Below, piece by piece: positions 45,060 to 55,370 of a DNA stretch of 60,000 nucleotides (its first letter is position 1; each line of letters starts with the position of its first letter). Where the stretch lies: positions 653,762,468 to 653,822,467 of the forward strand of contig NC_081409.1 in the NCBI RefSeq assembly GCF_030272615.1, given 5' to 3'. The position numbers and the translations under genes are program-made. This DNA is from Cryptomeria japonica (lineage: Eukaryota > Streptophyta > Pinopsida > Cupressales > Cupressaceae). The notes under the pieces were generated by a model. The model worked only from the letters and a program-made list of their open reading frames with translations, ran no database searches and was not told the DNA's origin.

Positions 45060-46443
45060 AATTTTTAGATGATACCAATGTAACTGGATCTTCATTCTGT
45101 ACCGGTGTGTTCAACATAAGTTAATTTTTCAGTATCTCTGTTGTTGGTTCATGGTCTATATACCTTGAAGTTCCTCTAAACTGTTTATCAATTTTCACAT
45201 TTTTACTCTCAACAATTTTCTGCAATCTCTTGTTAAAACATCTATATGCCTTGCTCTTAGATGAATAACCAAGAAATATTCCTTCTTCATTTCTAGGATC
45301 AAATTTGCCCATATAATCATCTCTTCTAATATAGCATTTACTTCCAAATATTTTGAAATATTTAAGAGTAGGAGTAATACCAAACCATAATTCATGAGGG
45401 GTTTTACCAGTTTCACCTTTGCATTGAACTTTGTTGAATGTGTAGACTATTGTTCTTACTGCCTCTCTCCAATATACATGTAGTAGATTTTCTTCTGATA
45501 ACATACTTCTAGCAGCATCCAAGATAGTTCTATTTTTCCTTTCTACAAATCCATTTTATTGTGGTGTCCAGGGTGCTGATAACTGTCTTTTGATTCCATT
45601 TACTTCACAGAATGTATTAAATTCCTTAGATGTAAATTTGCCTCCTTGATCTGATCTCAGACATTTGATTTTCTTACCGGTTTCATTCTCTACCATCACC
45701 TTGAATAGTTTGAATTTCCCAAGTTCTTCTAATTTTTCTTTGAGAAAAGTATCCCAACACATTCTAGAATAGTCATTAATGATTAACATGAAATATCTAT
45801 CACCTTGTAAGCTTTTAGTTCTAGCTGGACCACATAAATCAGTATTAATTAATTCAAGAGCATTATTGGATTTTTCTAGAATACTTTTAAAATATGCTCT
45901 AACTTGTTTCCCAAATTGACATTCCTTACATACCAGATTGTGAGGTTTAACAATCTTAGGTAAATCTCTAACTGCTTTAGTTGTACTAATTTTCACAATG
46001 CAATCAAAATTTACATGACAGAGTCTCTTATGCCATAGCCAACTTTCATCAATATGTGCAATCAAGCATGTCTTTTCATTGTTATTCAAATGAAAGATAT
46101 TACCTCTAGTTTGATTACCAGTTGTAATTTCCAAACTAGTTCTGTTCATAATTTGGCATTTCCCATTCTTGAATTGTAACTGAAATCGTTTTTCAACTAA
46201 TTGACCAACACTCAAAAGATTATGTTTTAAACCTTCAACATAGTAAACATTGTCAGTATTATGCTTACCATCAAGAGATATAGTACCTTTTCCTTTGATC
46301 AAACAAGCTTTATCATCTCCAAATCTTTCTAGACCTCCATTATATTTCTGAAAAGTCAAGAATTTACCTTTATCACCAGTCATATGATGTGAACATCCTA
46401 AATCAATGATCCATTCATCCTTAACTTCAACTTTAGTTGCCAA
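45060..46443 (-). pseudogene. pol: Cop-1 integrase with preintegrase and protease remnant
   Basis: It begins with the protease site, reading IIDLGCSHHMTG, where copia normally has D-S-G; the Ser is replaced by Leu. The GAG-preintegrase HHCC region follows (WLWHKRLCHVNF through CKECQFGKQ). The catalytic residues are visible in NTDLCGPA, LRSDQGGKF and NGFVERKNRT, with a TAA just before the last. The C-terminal part (CYIRRDDYMGKFDPRNEEG) continues to 45121. Confidence 0.92.
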
Positions 46444-46446
46444 GGC

Positions 46447-47500
46447 CTACTCTACCGGTTGAACAGTAGGTGTCGGTTGATCTTTTGTTATAGCAACAAA
46501 GACCCATCCATTGTCTGTCAGATCCTCATCAGAATCATCAGTGACTCCTTCATCAACAAGATAACAAGATTTATCTTTATTCTTCTTAAATCTATATCTC
46601 TGATATTCAGGGTTAGGCTTGTATGTTCTTCTAGCTTCTTCTCTCAATCTTGCATGTCTATTAGGGAATCTTGAAGCCATATGACCAATCTTATTATAGT
46701 TGAAACATTTAAAGGGTGCTTTACCTTCATACTTACATCCAACTGGACCTTTAGGCATTTTCCTTGCAAATAGTGCTTCTAGTTCTTCAAGTTTTCTTGC
46801 ATAAAAGGCTTTCCAATCAGATTTATCAAATGATGATGCAGATGATGTTGATGCCTTAAAAGCTAAATCTATCTTTATAGTAGCAATAGGACCAAATTCC
46901 TCAATCTCAAAAGCTGAAAGTTTTCCAATCAATGTGTCCCTAGATACTGATGTATTAGGCATTGTTCTTAACTCATTTATAGCAGTAACTTTCATTTTGT
47001 ATGCTGGTAGCAATCCTCTTAAAACTTTTGAAACAATTTCATCTTGACTTAAGGTTCCTCCATAACATTTAATACCCAAAACAATTTCATTTACTCTTTC
47101 CATAAAAGTAGAAATCCTTTCATCTTCTTCCATTTTCAGATTTTCATACCTGACTCAGAAGCTTTCAAGTTTTGCAATTTTGACTATGGAATCTCCTTCA
47201 CTCAATGTTTCCAAATGTCCCAAATAGCTTTAGTAGTAGCTCTATCAGATAATCCCATGATTTTCTAATCGTATAATGTGCTCAAAAGTGCTTCTCTTGC
47301 TTTTCAATCATTTTCCTCATCTTTTCCTAAGGTACGTGGATTAGGCTAACCGGGAGTAGGAGCAGTATAGCCATTCTTTGTAACATCCCATATGTCCTTT
47401 CCAATGTAATTCAGATGTGTCTCCATCCTAATCTTCCATATGCCATAGTTGGTTCCATCAAGTTTAGAACTATCCTTCCTAAAATAGTTAGAAGACTTTG
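46447..47500 (-). pseudogene. gag: Cop-1 gag
   Basis: The first part (47500-47134, stop-ridden) reads KLDGTNYGIWKIRMETHL, the usual copia Gag start. From 47133 it is open for 228 codons. The single zinc knuckle reads CFNYNKIGHMASRFP; two of its three cysteines are lost, so RNA binding is probably gone. It ends with TAG at 46447, followed by the protease region. Confidence 0.9.
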
Positions 47501-47536
47501 GATCTCCTCAAGCTGTTAAACTTCTACAAAAAGAGG

Positions 47537-47555
47537 ACTAAGCTCTAATACCAAT
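47537..47555 (-). other. Cop-1 primer binding site (tRNA-Met)
   Basis: The element strand reads ATTGGTATTAGAGCTTAG at the LTR edge; one base differs from the standard TGGTATCAGAGC. K3 has the same variant. Confidence 0.88.
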
Positions 47556-48620
47556 TGTTAGGTCCCAGAGACAACTGAGAGGGCGGGGTGAATTAGTTGT
47601 CAAATAAATTCAAACCAAAAACTACTTAACCAACCTTAATGCTTAATACTGGTAAACGAAATTTTATGTCGGTAGACAGTTTATCAGTTAATTGCAATAT
47701 CGGTAAAGATTAATGCATGAAACAAAAAGACAATAACATCCACAACACATAACACCAATATTTGTACGTGGAAACCCTGTAAGGGGAAAAACCATAGTGG
47801 GAAACCTTACCCACAATCAGATGATACTACTATAGATAATATGTGTATACAAATGGGGTCTACACATGCAGCAAGGCCAAGTGCCTAGAGCTCACTGCTC
47901 AAACACAAATAGGAGTCACACTGACTACAATTGGATGGTTAAATCCAATAATAATGTACTGCTCAAAATAACATCTTCATATGCTGGATTCAGTACCGAT
48001 TTAGTTTTGATATGCCTTCACAAAACCTTCCTTCAACCTTCAAATGATGTCTGCATGTATAGCTCTTCTTATTCTCACATATACCGAATTACAATCCTTC
48101 TCACATTCGCATACCGATCTTACAAATAGGATCTTACATATATACCATGTCCTAAGACCAATTTTAGTAGGTCGGCTCTAAAAGATATTACAATAGAATC
48201 AATTAGAAATAAAACAATAACCGATGCAATATCTGATGCATCATGTCATCTCAATTCATTTACAATAACATCAAAATCATCTCCATAGCTTGTCATGTTG
48301 ATCTAGAATAGATAAGTCTGCCGGTGCTTATCCTGGACCTATTTGCCTGTAACAACAAATATGCAAACTCGAATAAACCAATGAATAAATCTTCAAGACA
48401 AAGTGTCCAAATGATGTCTTCGACATAACCAAGTATTTTCCATGTCATTCCAAGTGTCAGTCAACAATGTATCCTGCCGGTGTACCAGATACCGGTGACT
48501 GTGCATAAGTCACTTGCTTGTCGGTGAACATTGCTAATTCTCCAAGTGCCAGAGTTGATAAGTGTTAATAGGTGTTGACATCAATGACAAAACCATATCA
48601 ACATATCCAAAATACCAACA
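47556..48620 (-). repeat. Cop-1 5' LTR (1065 bp)
   Basis: Pairs with 41954-43002, with scattered substitutions and small indels. Confidence 0.95.
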
Positions 48621-49113
48621 TATGAGATGCACAAGCTTAGAGAGCTATCATGTGGGCATAATTCAAAACCTTCCAAAGAATGATGTAGAGCATGGAAAGG
48701 ATCCCTATGGAAATTGAAGCATCCATATGCTTCATGGTGGACACCAATCAATGCTTAATGGAGGTTGTTGAACCCAGGATAGCTTGGATCATGCCAATGG
48801 GTATGAGGCTGATGGTGATACTCTTAATGCATATGCTCAACACCTCTTGAGAAAATCGGTAGACAAGTTAGAGGAAATATTTGGGACATATAAGGAAAAG
48901 ATCTTGAGCCTGCACTACCAATTCACCAAACATAGGATGCAGAGAAGAGTGATGAAGGAAGTGGAGCAGCTAGCAGTGGATATGGGAATTAAAAAGGAGG
49001 TGGTTTGAAGAGCTCGAGAGAGGAACATCTTGAAAGATGAAGATATGGTCAAACCAAAGAAGACCAACCCTAAAACTCCTTCACCTAAGCCAAGGCAAAC
49101 AAGGTGAACCAAG
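48621..49113 (+). pseudogene. K1 ORF2, middle part after Cop-1
   Basis: It continues ORF2. The stretch near 48722-48830 aligns at DNA level with K2 56345-56460 (CTTCATGGT, TATGAGGCTGATGG). From 48784 a frame reads MDHANGYEADGDTLNAYAQ and then a charged helix-like stretch to 49008. A Lys/Pro-rich basic segment follows. The rest is cut off by T3. Confidence 0.75.
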
Positions 49114-49119
49114 GGAAAC

Positions 49120-50378
49120 CATGGAAGGCATTAGAGGGTTAGTTTAAATACAAATAAGCATATAAAACCAAATGAGAGCAATAAACTAACTAATTTATAC
49201 CTTGCAAGAGAAGATATCTCTTTTTCCTCTGATTGAGCAAATGGTGAAGTGGAATGCACCCTATTTCTCCACTTGATTAGATGTGCTCCTTTGTTTGGTT
49301 GTGGATGGCTTTCCAAGATTGTACAACAATGGTGAGTGGGAGATTTATTGATGGAGGATATGGATTTGGCTATAATATAAATACTTGGGATGATTTATAG
49401 GCTTAGACTAACATCATAAGATTGCACAAATTGGAGATGTCCAATGAAGGGATGGAGACCCCAATTTATAGAGTTGGATGGAGAAAAATGGACAGTCAAG
49501 ATTGAAGAACAATGAAGGGTTAGGATTGCAAAGAAAAGATCACATGGATCAATGGACAATGACATGATAAGGGGGTGGAGACCAAGAGATTTGTCATAAA
49601 GGCATTTCTTGTCTCCACCCTCCTCAAGGCACATAGTGAAGAGTTCCCAATGCACCTAGGAGGAATAGAAGGAATTAAAAATTCCTTGGGGGATGCACAT
49701 GGAATTAAAAGTTGCTAAGATATTGTGTGCATGGGGACTAGAAAAAGGGAAAAGGAATTTTAAAATTCATTGGGAAGGTGAGATGCATGGGAGAATGTGA
49801 GACTTTGTGAGATTTTGAAAATCTCACATTCACCCAAAAAGGGGGCATTTAAGGTGGAAGGTGAGAGGGGGACAAAGAGGATTTAGCCATAAATGGCTAT
49901 AGTTGACTTTTGTGCCTAATCATGGGGATTAGGTACTAGCAAGGGATTAGGGAGATTAATTAGAAAAATTAGGTGAAGATTAGGAGCAAGTGGGATTTGT
50001 AGGAGGATGTTACTAGGAGAGAGAATGAGTGAGGGGAATTTAAAATTCAAGAATAATGGTAATCAAGATTAAGGGAGTTTTAAGAAGAACTGATTAGACT
50101 AATGATGGATTAGGACAAAATGATTTGTATGAATCACCTAGATTAATTAATTAATTAAAATTAATTAATTAAAAGGGGGATTAAGAAGAATTAAGTTTTG
50201 AGTACTTTAGAGGAAGAATGGGAAAATTGATTTATTAACTAAATCATTCACTAGACTATAGCGATAATATTAATTAGATTAAATTTAATTAATATTGAGA
50301 AGAATAAAGATTAACACAATTAAATAAATTAATTATGTAGGAGGTTTAAATTAATTAAAATAATTAGTTTAAATGTCT
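49120..50378 (-). repeat. T3 3' LTR (left edge uncertain)
   Basis: The right edge TGTCTACA at 50378 is fixed by the adjacent polypurine complement. A minus-strand CTATAAAT at 49464-49471 is the likely TATA box. AT palindromes fill 50140-50375. The left edge is estimated from the TATA-to-end distance in T2. Confidence 0.65.
50140..50375. repeat. AT palindromes in T3 U3
   Basis: Inverted repeats include TTAATTAATTAATT around 50147 with its complement, ATATTAATTA/TAATTAATAT near 50268-50295, and TTTAAATTAATTA/TAATTAGTTTAAA near 50346. Confidence 0.75.
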
Positions 50379-50393
50379 ACATTTTGCCCCTCT
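50379..50393 (-). other. T3 polypurine tract
   Basis: TTTTGCCCCTCTTTT on the + strand matches the T1 and T2 tracts. Confidence 0.85.
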
Positions 50394-50727
50394 TTTACGC
50401 ATCAGCAAAAATTAGCGATGGGTAAAAGATAGAAGAAAGAGGATGCCCTGACGTGAAGCATGGGTGGTGTATGCCCCCTCGAGAACTTTTTGGAATTTTT
50501 GAAAAAAATTGCAGAAAATTCTGGAAAAGAAAAAAGGAAGAAAGAGCTAGAAAATAATGAACAGATGTGAAATAAAAGAATAATGGACGGATGCACAATA
50601 GAAGAAGGGGAGAGACAAAGGCTCGGGCCCACCAGGGGGGGCCATATAAGCCACATAGGGCCCAATGAAGGGTCATTGTCACACATAGCTATTGGAGAAA
50701 ATTAGAGCCTAGAGAGAAGAAGGAGAG

Positions 50728-50805
50728 ATGGACCGCATTCCCACACACAAGCATCATGTAGAGAGGGTACGCCAACACAAGAGACTAGTCCACTATGATC
50801 TATCG
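50728..50805 (+). pseudogene. T3 PMD gene, exon 1 (antisense to T3)
   Basis: A 26-codon frame from ATG 50728 with HKHHVERVRQHKRL ends at a GTATGT donor at 50806. It lies 350 bp from the LTR edge, as in T2. Confidence 0.6.
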
Positions 50806-51390
50806 GTATGTACCCTGGGCCCACCTTGTGATTTGATAGATTTCGGGTAGAATCTGGAGGCTACAATTAGGCCAAAATTCTAGCAGGGCGGACGTGTTGA
50901 TCATTGTTTCAGTGCGTGTGCCTCTAGGTTAGCGCGAACATTGGCAAATAGCTCCAACGAAAGCAGTAATTAGGGGCTAGAGGGGGTTTGGGGCCGGACA
51001 AACACGCATGGCACAAGAAGCCATGGGGATAGAGTTAGGCATACTCATGTGGCGTGAGTTCTCATGTCGATTGAGGTTATCATGTAGGTCAAGGGGACAG
51101 GGAAAGGGTAGTAGTGCATCTGACTGTGGTGTAGTGTGAGCGCCAGGAATGGTAGAAAGTGAAGAATTAGATGGATATAGGTGCAAAACTAGCTTATGGG
51201 GTACCATGGATGCTTCAGGCATAGGATAAAGTAGACTTGGGAAGAATAACAAGGGTTAATGAAGTGGTTTGCCTGAATGCAGATGGATTTAGGACCACTA
51301 GGATCGAGAGAGCATTGGTTGGCAATGATGAGGATGTACAAGGTGTTAGTGATAGATGAGCCATAGATTCTTAGTGCCATAGGATTGGCA
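50806..51390 (+). other. T3 PMD intron region
   Basis: It holds two GCGC-type words near 50912-50940 that resemble the T1 arrays. Otherwise nothing is recognised. Confidence 0.45.
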
Positions 51391-52293
51391 GTAAAAACAC
51401 AAAATTGTGTCATGTTTCAGGCCAACTTATCAGGACAAGTGAATTTAAGTAATTCTAACTAGAAATTAATTTTAATCAAACATATGGTCTATACAGATTC
51501 ATTATAGTTGTTATATATGGGCCACAAATTTTCCAATTGGAACAACTAAATGTATATTTTATACCACTTTGGCTCTATTTACCAAAAAATAAAAATTGAT
51601 CTTTCAACAACTCCTCTTATAAATAATATTTTTTCTAAAATATATAGCTTTTAATATTTTAGTTAATTTTTTATATTTTTTATACTTTATTTTTATTGAA
51701 AGTAGGTCATCAACACTAAATATAAGGTTGATTATTTTGACAAGGAAAAATACTAAAATTTATTTAAAAATTTTGAAAAAAATATGATGCAATAGAGAAA
51801 AGAATCTATGTCAAGATGATATAATTCTTTTGTAATTTGAATAAATAATTAAAAAAAAAGGTGGCGGGAATTGGAAAGAGTTATATTTCAGCACACACAA
51901 CTTTTCAATTTTATTGAAAAATATATATTTATAAAAAATAGTAAAAAATATATCCATACACTAAAGTTTCAAGTTATCAATATACACAAAACAAATTAGA
52001 GAAAAAAGGTCAAATTTACTAAATAAAATGTGGTGGCTTGTGTAACTTCAATTTCAACATTTTATCAATAACTAAATTATAGTGTTTACTTTATATAAAA
52101 ACTACATTCAAATAATTTTTTAAATTTTTGTTAAAATTAAAAATATAAATAGACAAAAGAATATAAATTTTATTAGTTTAAATCATTTCAAAATTCCAAA
52201 CATATATTTCACTTTCTATTGATTCAATTTAAAAGGTTGAATCAACATTGGTCATTTCCTTTATAAAAGTGTGACACAACTTTGTACTTTTAC
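51391..52293. mobile_element. AT-rich segment with 22-bp inverted ends (MITE-like candidate)
   Basis: The left end 51391-51412 and the right end 52272-52293 are inverted copies, matching at 19 of 22 positions, with the shared core TTGTGTCA. The interior is much more AT-rich than both flanks and has no open frame. No flanking target duplication is visible, so transposon status is not proven. Confidence 0.45.
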
Positions 52294-52299
52294 CCTTGG

Positions 52300-52906
52300 A
52301 TTTTATCGGTCAATGGCCAAGGATAAGAGCATACACAACCATGATGACTGCACTGGTAGAGAGGTGGGATATCAACACCTGCACTTTCCATCTGCTGACA
52401 TGAGAGCTCGCTATTATATTATTGGATGTATGGAGAATCTTGAAGATCCCCATTCATGACGTGATTCCTGAGTATAGGATAGACGCAAAAGACTTCTATC
52501 TACAAGATGTTTGCAAGTGGGATGCACTACCAATGATTGACAATACATAGATGCATTATGAGAGAGCGATGGAGATCTGACATAATTTGCCACTAGTGCT
52601 CGTGATCTGTGGATTTCTTAGTGGATGGGTGATGCTTGACCTGGGAGGGAATGGATTTCCCATTGTGTGGAGTAGGTGCATGTACTATATGGTACACAAT
52701 TGTGCAAAGTATGCATGGGGAGCAACGATGCTCGCACAACTATATCATGACATGCATCTAGCTCTGTACAGAGATTATGTGAGTCTGTCGGTAGGGGTTA
52801 CCTTGCTTCATATATGAGCATGGGATCACATTGCAATTACTCGATCACTTGGAGTATGGGACATGAAGCCACGATGACCTTATATAGATTGATACAGGGG
52901 TCTATT
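52300..52906 (+). pseudogene. T3 PMD gene, exon 2 fragment
   Basis: The frame reads LPLVLVICGFLSGW, YAWGATMLAQLYHDMHLAL and YVSLSVGVTLL, then AWDHIAITR; T1 reads FSWGSTMLAHLYRGLHEV and YGSLSAGMTLL. Upstream pieces (HDVIPEYRIDAKDFY) are in another frame, and stops occur near 52548 and 52577. K2 ends it at 52907. Confidence 0.72.
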
Positions 52907-53776
52907 TGTTGGCAATTGACACTCATTGGATTCATATGTTGTCATTGATGGAAACAAGATTCTCTAGAAGGCATATACCGACAGATACTGACATTGGAGG
53001 AGTAATCAGGGTCATCACCAGCACCGGCACTGGCATCCAACATCAGTTTGGGATCTAAAAGGTTTTATTCGTAAAATCATTCTATAACTATTGTATAGAG
53101 TCGGCATTGAATATATTTTGTAATGTATTGTAAGCCGGCATAAGGCATATTGTTTGTAAATGGTATATAAGTTAGTTTATTAGGTCATTTGATATATGAC
53201 AAGGAAGTAGACTAGTGTGATATGAAGGATATGTATGTAGGTCATTTGTATGAGAAATTTATATCATGCAATGATCAGTAGATGGTGTGTAAAGCATTCA
53301 TGGATGAAAGGAGATACCGATAAAAGGGTTTAGGGTTTTATGAACCGGTACAGAACATAGCTATAACCAGAACTCTTTTTGGCATTGTAGATGCATTTTA
53401 TGAGTTCACCATTACTATTTTATCTCAGCAAAAGCTTGTAGTCAGTGAGACTCTATTGTGTTGAGTAGTGTGCTCTAGGTAGTGTGCCTTCGTGCACATG
53501 CATGTCCCCATGTTATGTAATATCTTTCATATGGCCAGTGAATTGATATTATGGGTCACAAATCCCAGCATGGTTTTTCCTCTTTGAGATTTTCCACGTC
53601 TAAATTTAGTGTGTTATGGTGTTCATTCATGTGGTTGGTTTATTTACTTCATGTTATATGTTTCTCCATTTACCGGTTTATATGTGTATGTTGTAATAAG
53701 GTAAAATCTTATATTACTGACAGAACACTAATTCAACCCCCACTCTCAGTGCTCTTGGATTCCTTGTATTCCAACA
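52907..53776 (+). repeat. K2 5' LTR (870 bp)
   Basis: It begins TGTTGGCAATTGAC and ends CCAACA before the primer site. The first part matches 58781-59075. A TATATAA box lies at 53164-53170. Confidence 0.93.
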
Positions 53777-53793
53777 ATTGGTATCAGAGCCTA
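53777..53793 (+). other. K2 primer binding site (tRNA-Met)
   Basis: ATTGGTATCAGAGCC directly follows the LTR. Confidence 0.92.
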
Positions 53794-53850
53794 GTGCCTT
53801 AGAGAAAGTTTAACAGTTTCAAGAAGATCCTGAAACCAGAATCATTAAAC

Positions 53851-55002
53851 ATGGCTATGGAGAAGTAACTTGAGATGGCACTTGAAGATTATGATGTTGA
53901 AAGGTTGAAGAACTTAAAGCTTCAAGATGAATTGAACTCTACTAATGAATTCATTCTTGTTCTACAAGAAAGGTTATCGTCAACTCAAGCTAGGAGGAAG
54001 GAACTTTTGCAAAACAAGGATGACGAAGAGAAAAATACACTTAAGGAACACTGTCAGAAGATGAGTCAACAAAACATGCTAATAAAGAATGAAATGCAAG
54101 AGCTGACTATGAGGATGTCAAAAGATATTGAGGACATAAAGAAGAAGGAAGAAAATCTTGTTGTATCTCTAAAGAACAAATCTGAAGAATGTGGCAGATT
54201 GGCTCATGAGAACGATATGTTGAGAACTGATTTGGTACAATCCTAGAATAATGAACAAAGGCTAGAGAGATAAATAATGACTCTGAGAGATGATCTAACT
54301 ACTGCAAGTGAGTATAAAGAAAAATTCAGGATTAGTGTTGCACAGTTGGATGATTTATTGAAAAGATAAAGACAAAGTGAAGATTCTAGAGGACTTGGAT
54401 TTGAACAAGGCAAAAGCTCTAGTACTGCAAATGAAGATCAGTCAATCAGAATACAGAACTCATCAGACCAGAGAAAACCGGTAAGATAATCTAATGCTTA
54501 CGAATTCAATGGTAGATGCTTTTCTTGTAATAAATTTGGGCATATGGCTAAATAATGTAAAAAAAGAGAAACCAATACTACAATTCAGTTCCCGGTCAAT
54601 GCACAAATTGCAAGAAATATGGTCATAAGTCAGAAGATTGCAGAATGAATGTTAAGTGTCATGTATGTGGAAATTTTGGACATTTGGCTAATCAATGTAG
54701 GTCAAGGAATGACATTGAATATGTCAAAAAAATTTAAAAGACTAGTGTTACATGTTATGCATGCAACAAAATAGGTCATATTGCTAAGTACTACAGAAGC
54801 AAGACTAAACTAGTTAGCAATGACAGAGCAAATGAGAAAGGAACAAAGAAGGTAGATGAATTACAACAAGATCACACCAAGAGATGGGTTAGAAAGTCTG
54901 AAGAACCAAGTGGAGATGCGACTACACCGGTAATTGCACCAGTAACTCCACTGGTAGAACACAACATTCCTGCACCGACAGGAAATTCAACTAGTAACTA
55001 AG
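53851..55002 (+). pseudogene. K2 ORF1: coiled-coil protein with four zinc knuckles
   Basis: The first ATG is 53851; a TAA at the sixth codon is followed by an open coiled-coil stretch to 54246 (LQDELNSTNEFILVLQERLS and on). Then, across stops and one frameshift, come four knuckles: CFSCNKFGHMAK(stop)C, CTNCKKYGHKSEDC, CHVCGNFGHLANQC and CYACNKIGHIAKYY, where the last Cys is lost. There is no typical copia capsid domain. The layout equals K1 ORF1. It is likely an RNA-binding structural protein; I infer this from the knuckles alone. Confidence 0.85.
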
Positions 55003-55370
55003 GAATACACCTTAGGGGTTGGAAAATTCATTGCAAATCTTACATATTCTTCAGAAGAGATCTGGAAAGAGATCTGGAGAATGGTATTGATCATTGATAG
55101 AGGTTTATCTAGCATAAAACTGTGAAACAGACATCCAGTAGGGCGCATCGCTAAGCAATTATGACAGTGAAGGATTAGGGTTTACTCATTGATAAAACAA
55201 GAAAATGGACTCATTTTCACTCACCCAACACTCGAGAAAACCAGAGTGAAGAAAAGGTGAATCATAGGCGATCAAGAGTGAGAAAAGTCATTATGAAGGA
55301 TTTCCAGCAGTTATGTGAGAAGTAATCAAGATCTTTTAACTGTCGATTGTTATCCTGGTATATCTTTGAA
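55003..55370 (+). other. K2 spacer between ORF1 and ORF2
   Basis: Non-coding; same place as the K1 spacer. Confidence 0.5.

Larger units (their letters stand above)
41954..48620 (-). mobile_element. Cop-1: Ty1/copia element with gag-pol, minus strand, inside K1 ORF2
   Basis: LTRs are at 41954-43002 and 47556-48620. The flanking target duplication is TAGGA (41949-41953) and TATGA (48621-48625), one mismatch. The primer site TTGGTATTAGAGC and polypurine tract AAAGGGGGAGA are in place. The order gag, protease, integrase, RT, RNase H is that of copia. Stops throughout make it inactive. Confidence 0.95.
24115..49113 (+). mobile_element. K1: copia-like non-autonomous element, split by T2 and Cop-1
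   Basis: The pieces are LTR (about 24115-25251), primer site, ORF1 first part (25320-25736), [T2], ORF1 second part (39992-40635), ORF2 first part (41096-41953), [Cop-1], ORF2 second part (48621-49113). Joining across T2 is supported by the AGTAC duplication and by alignment to the uninterrupted K2 ORF1 at 54250-54340. Joining across Cop-1 is supported by alignment to K2 ORF2 near 56210-56460. The 3' end is missing at the T3 border. Confidence 0.85.
49120..52906 (-). mobile_element. T3: Tat-type element (left part), minus strand
   Basis: It shows a 3' LTR (about 49120-50378), the polypurine tract complement, and an antisense PMD gene in the same order as T1 and T2. K2 interrupts it at 52907. 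gag and pol should lie to the right, outside the window or deleted. Confidence 0.75.

Noticed and set aside
51189-51413. Minus-strand frame of 74 codons in T3
   Set aside because: It shows no motif of gag, pol or PMD and overlaps the inverted end of the AT-rich segment.
53777-53793. TGGTATCAGAGC sites as possible tRNA gene fragments
   Set aside because: Each sits exactly at an LTR edge and is only the primer-site length; no tRNA body follows.
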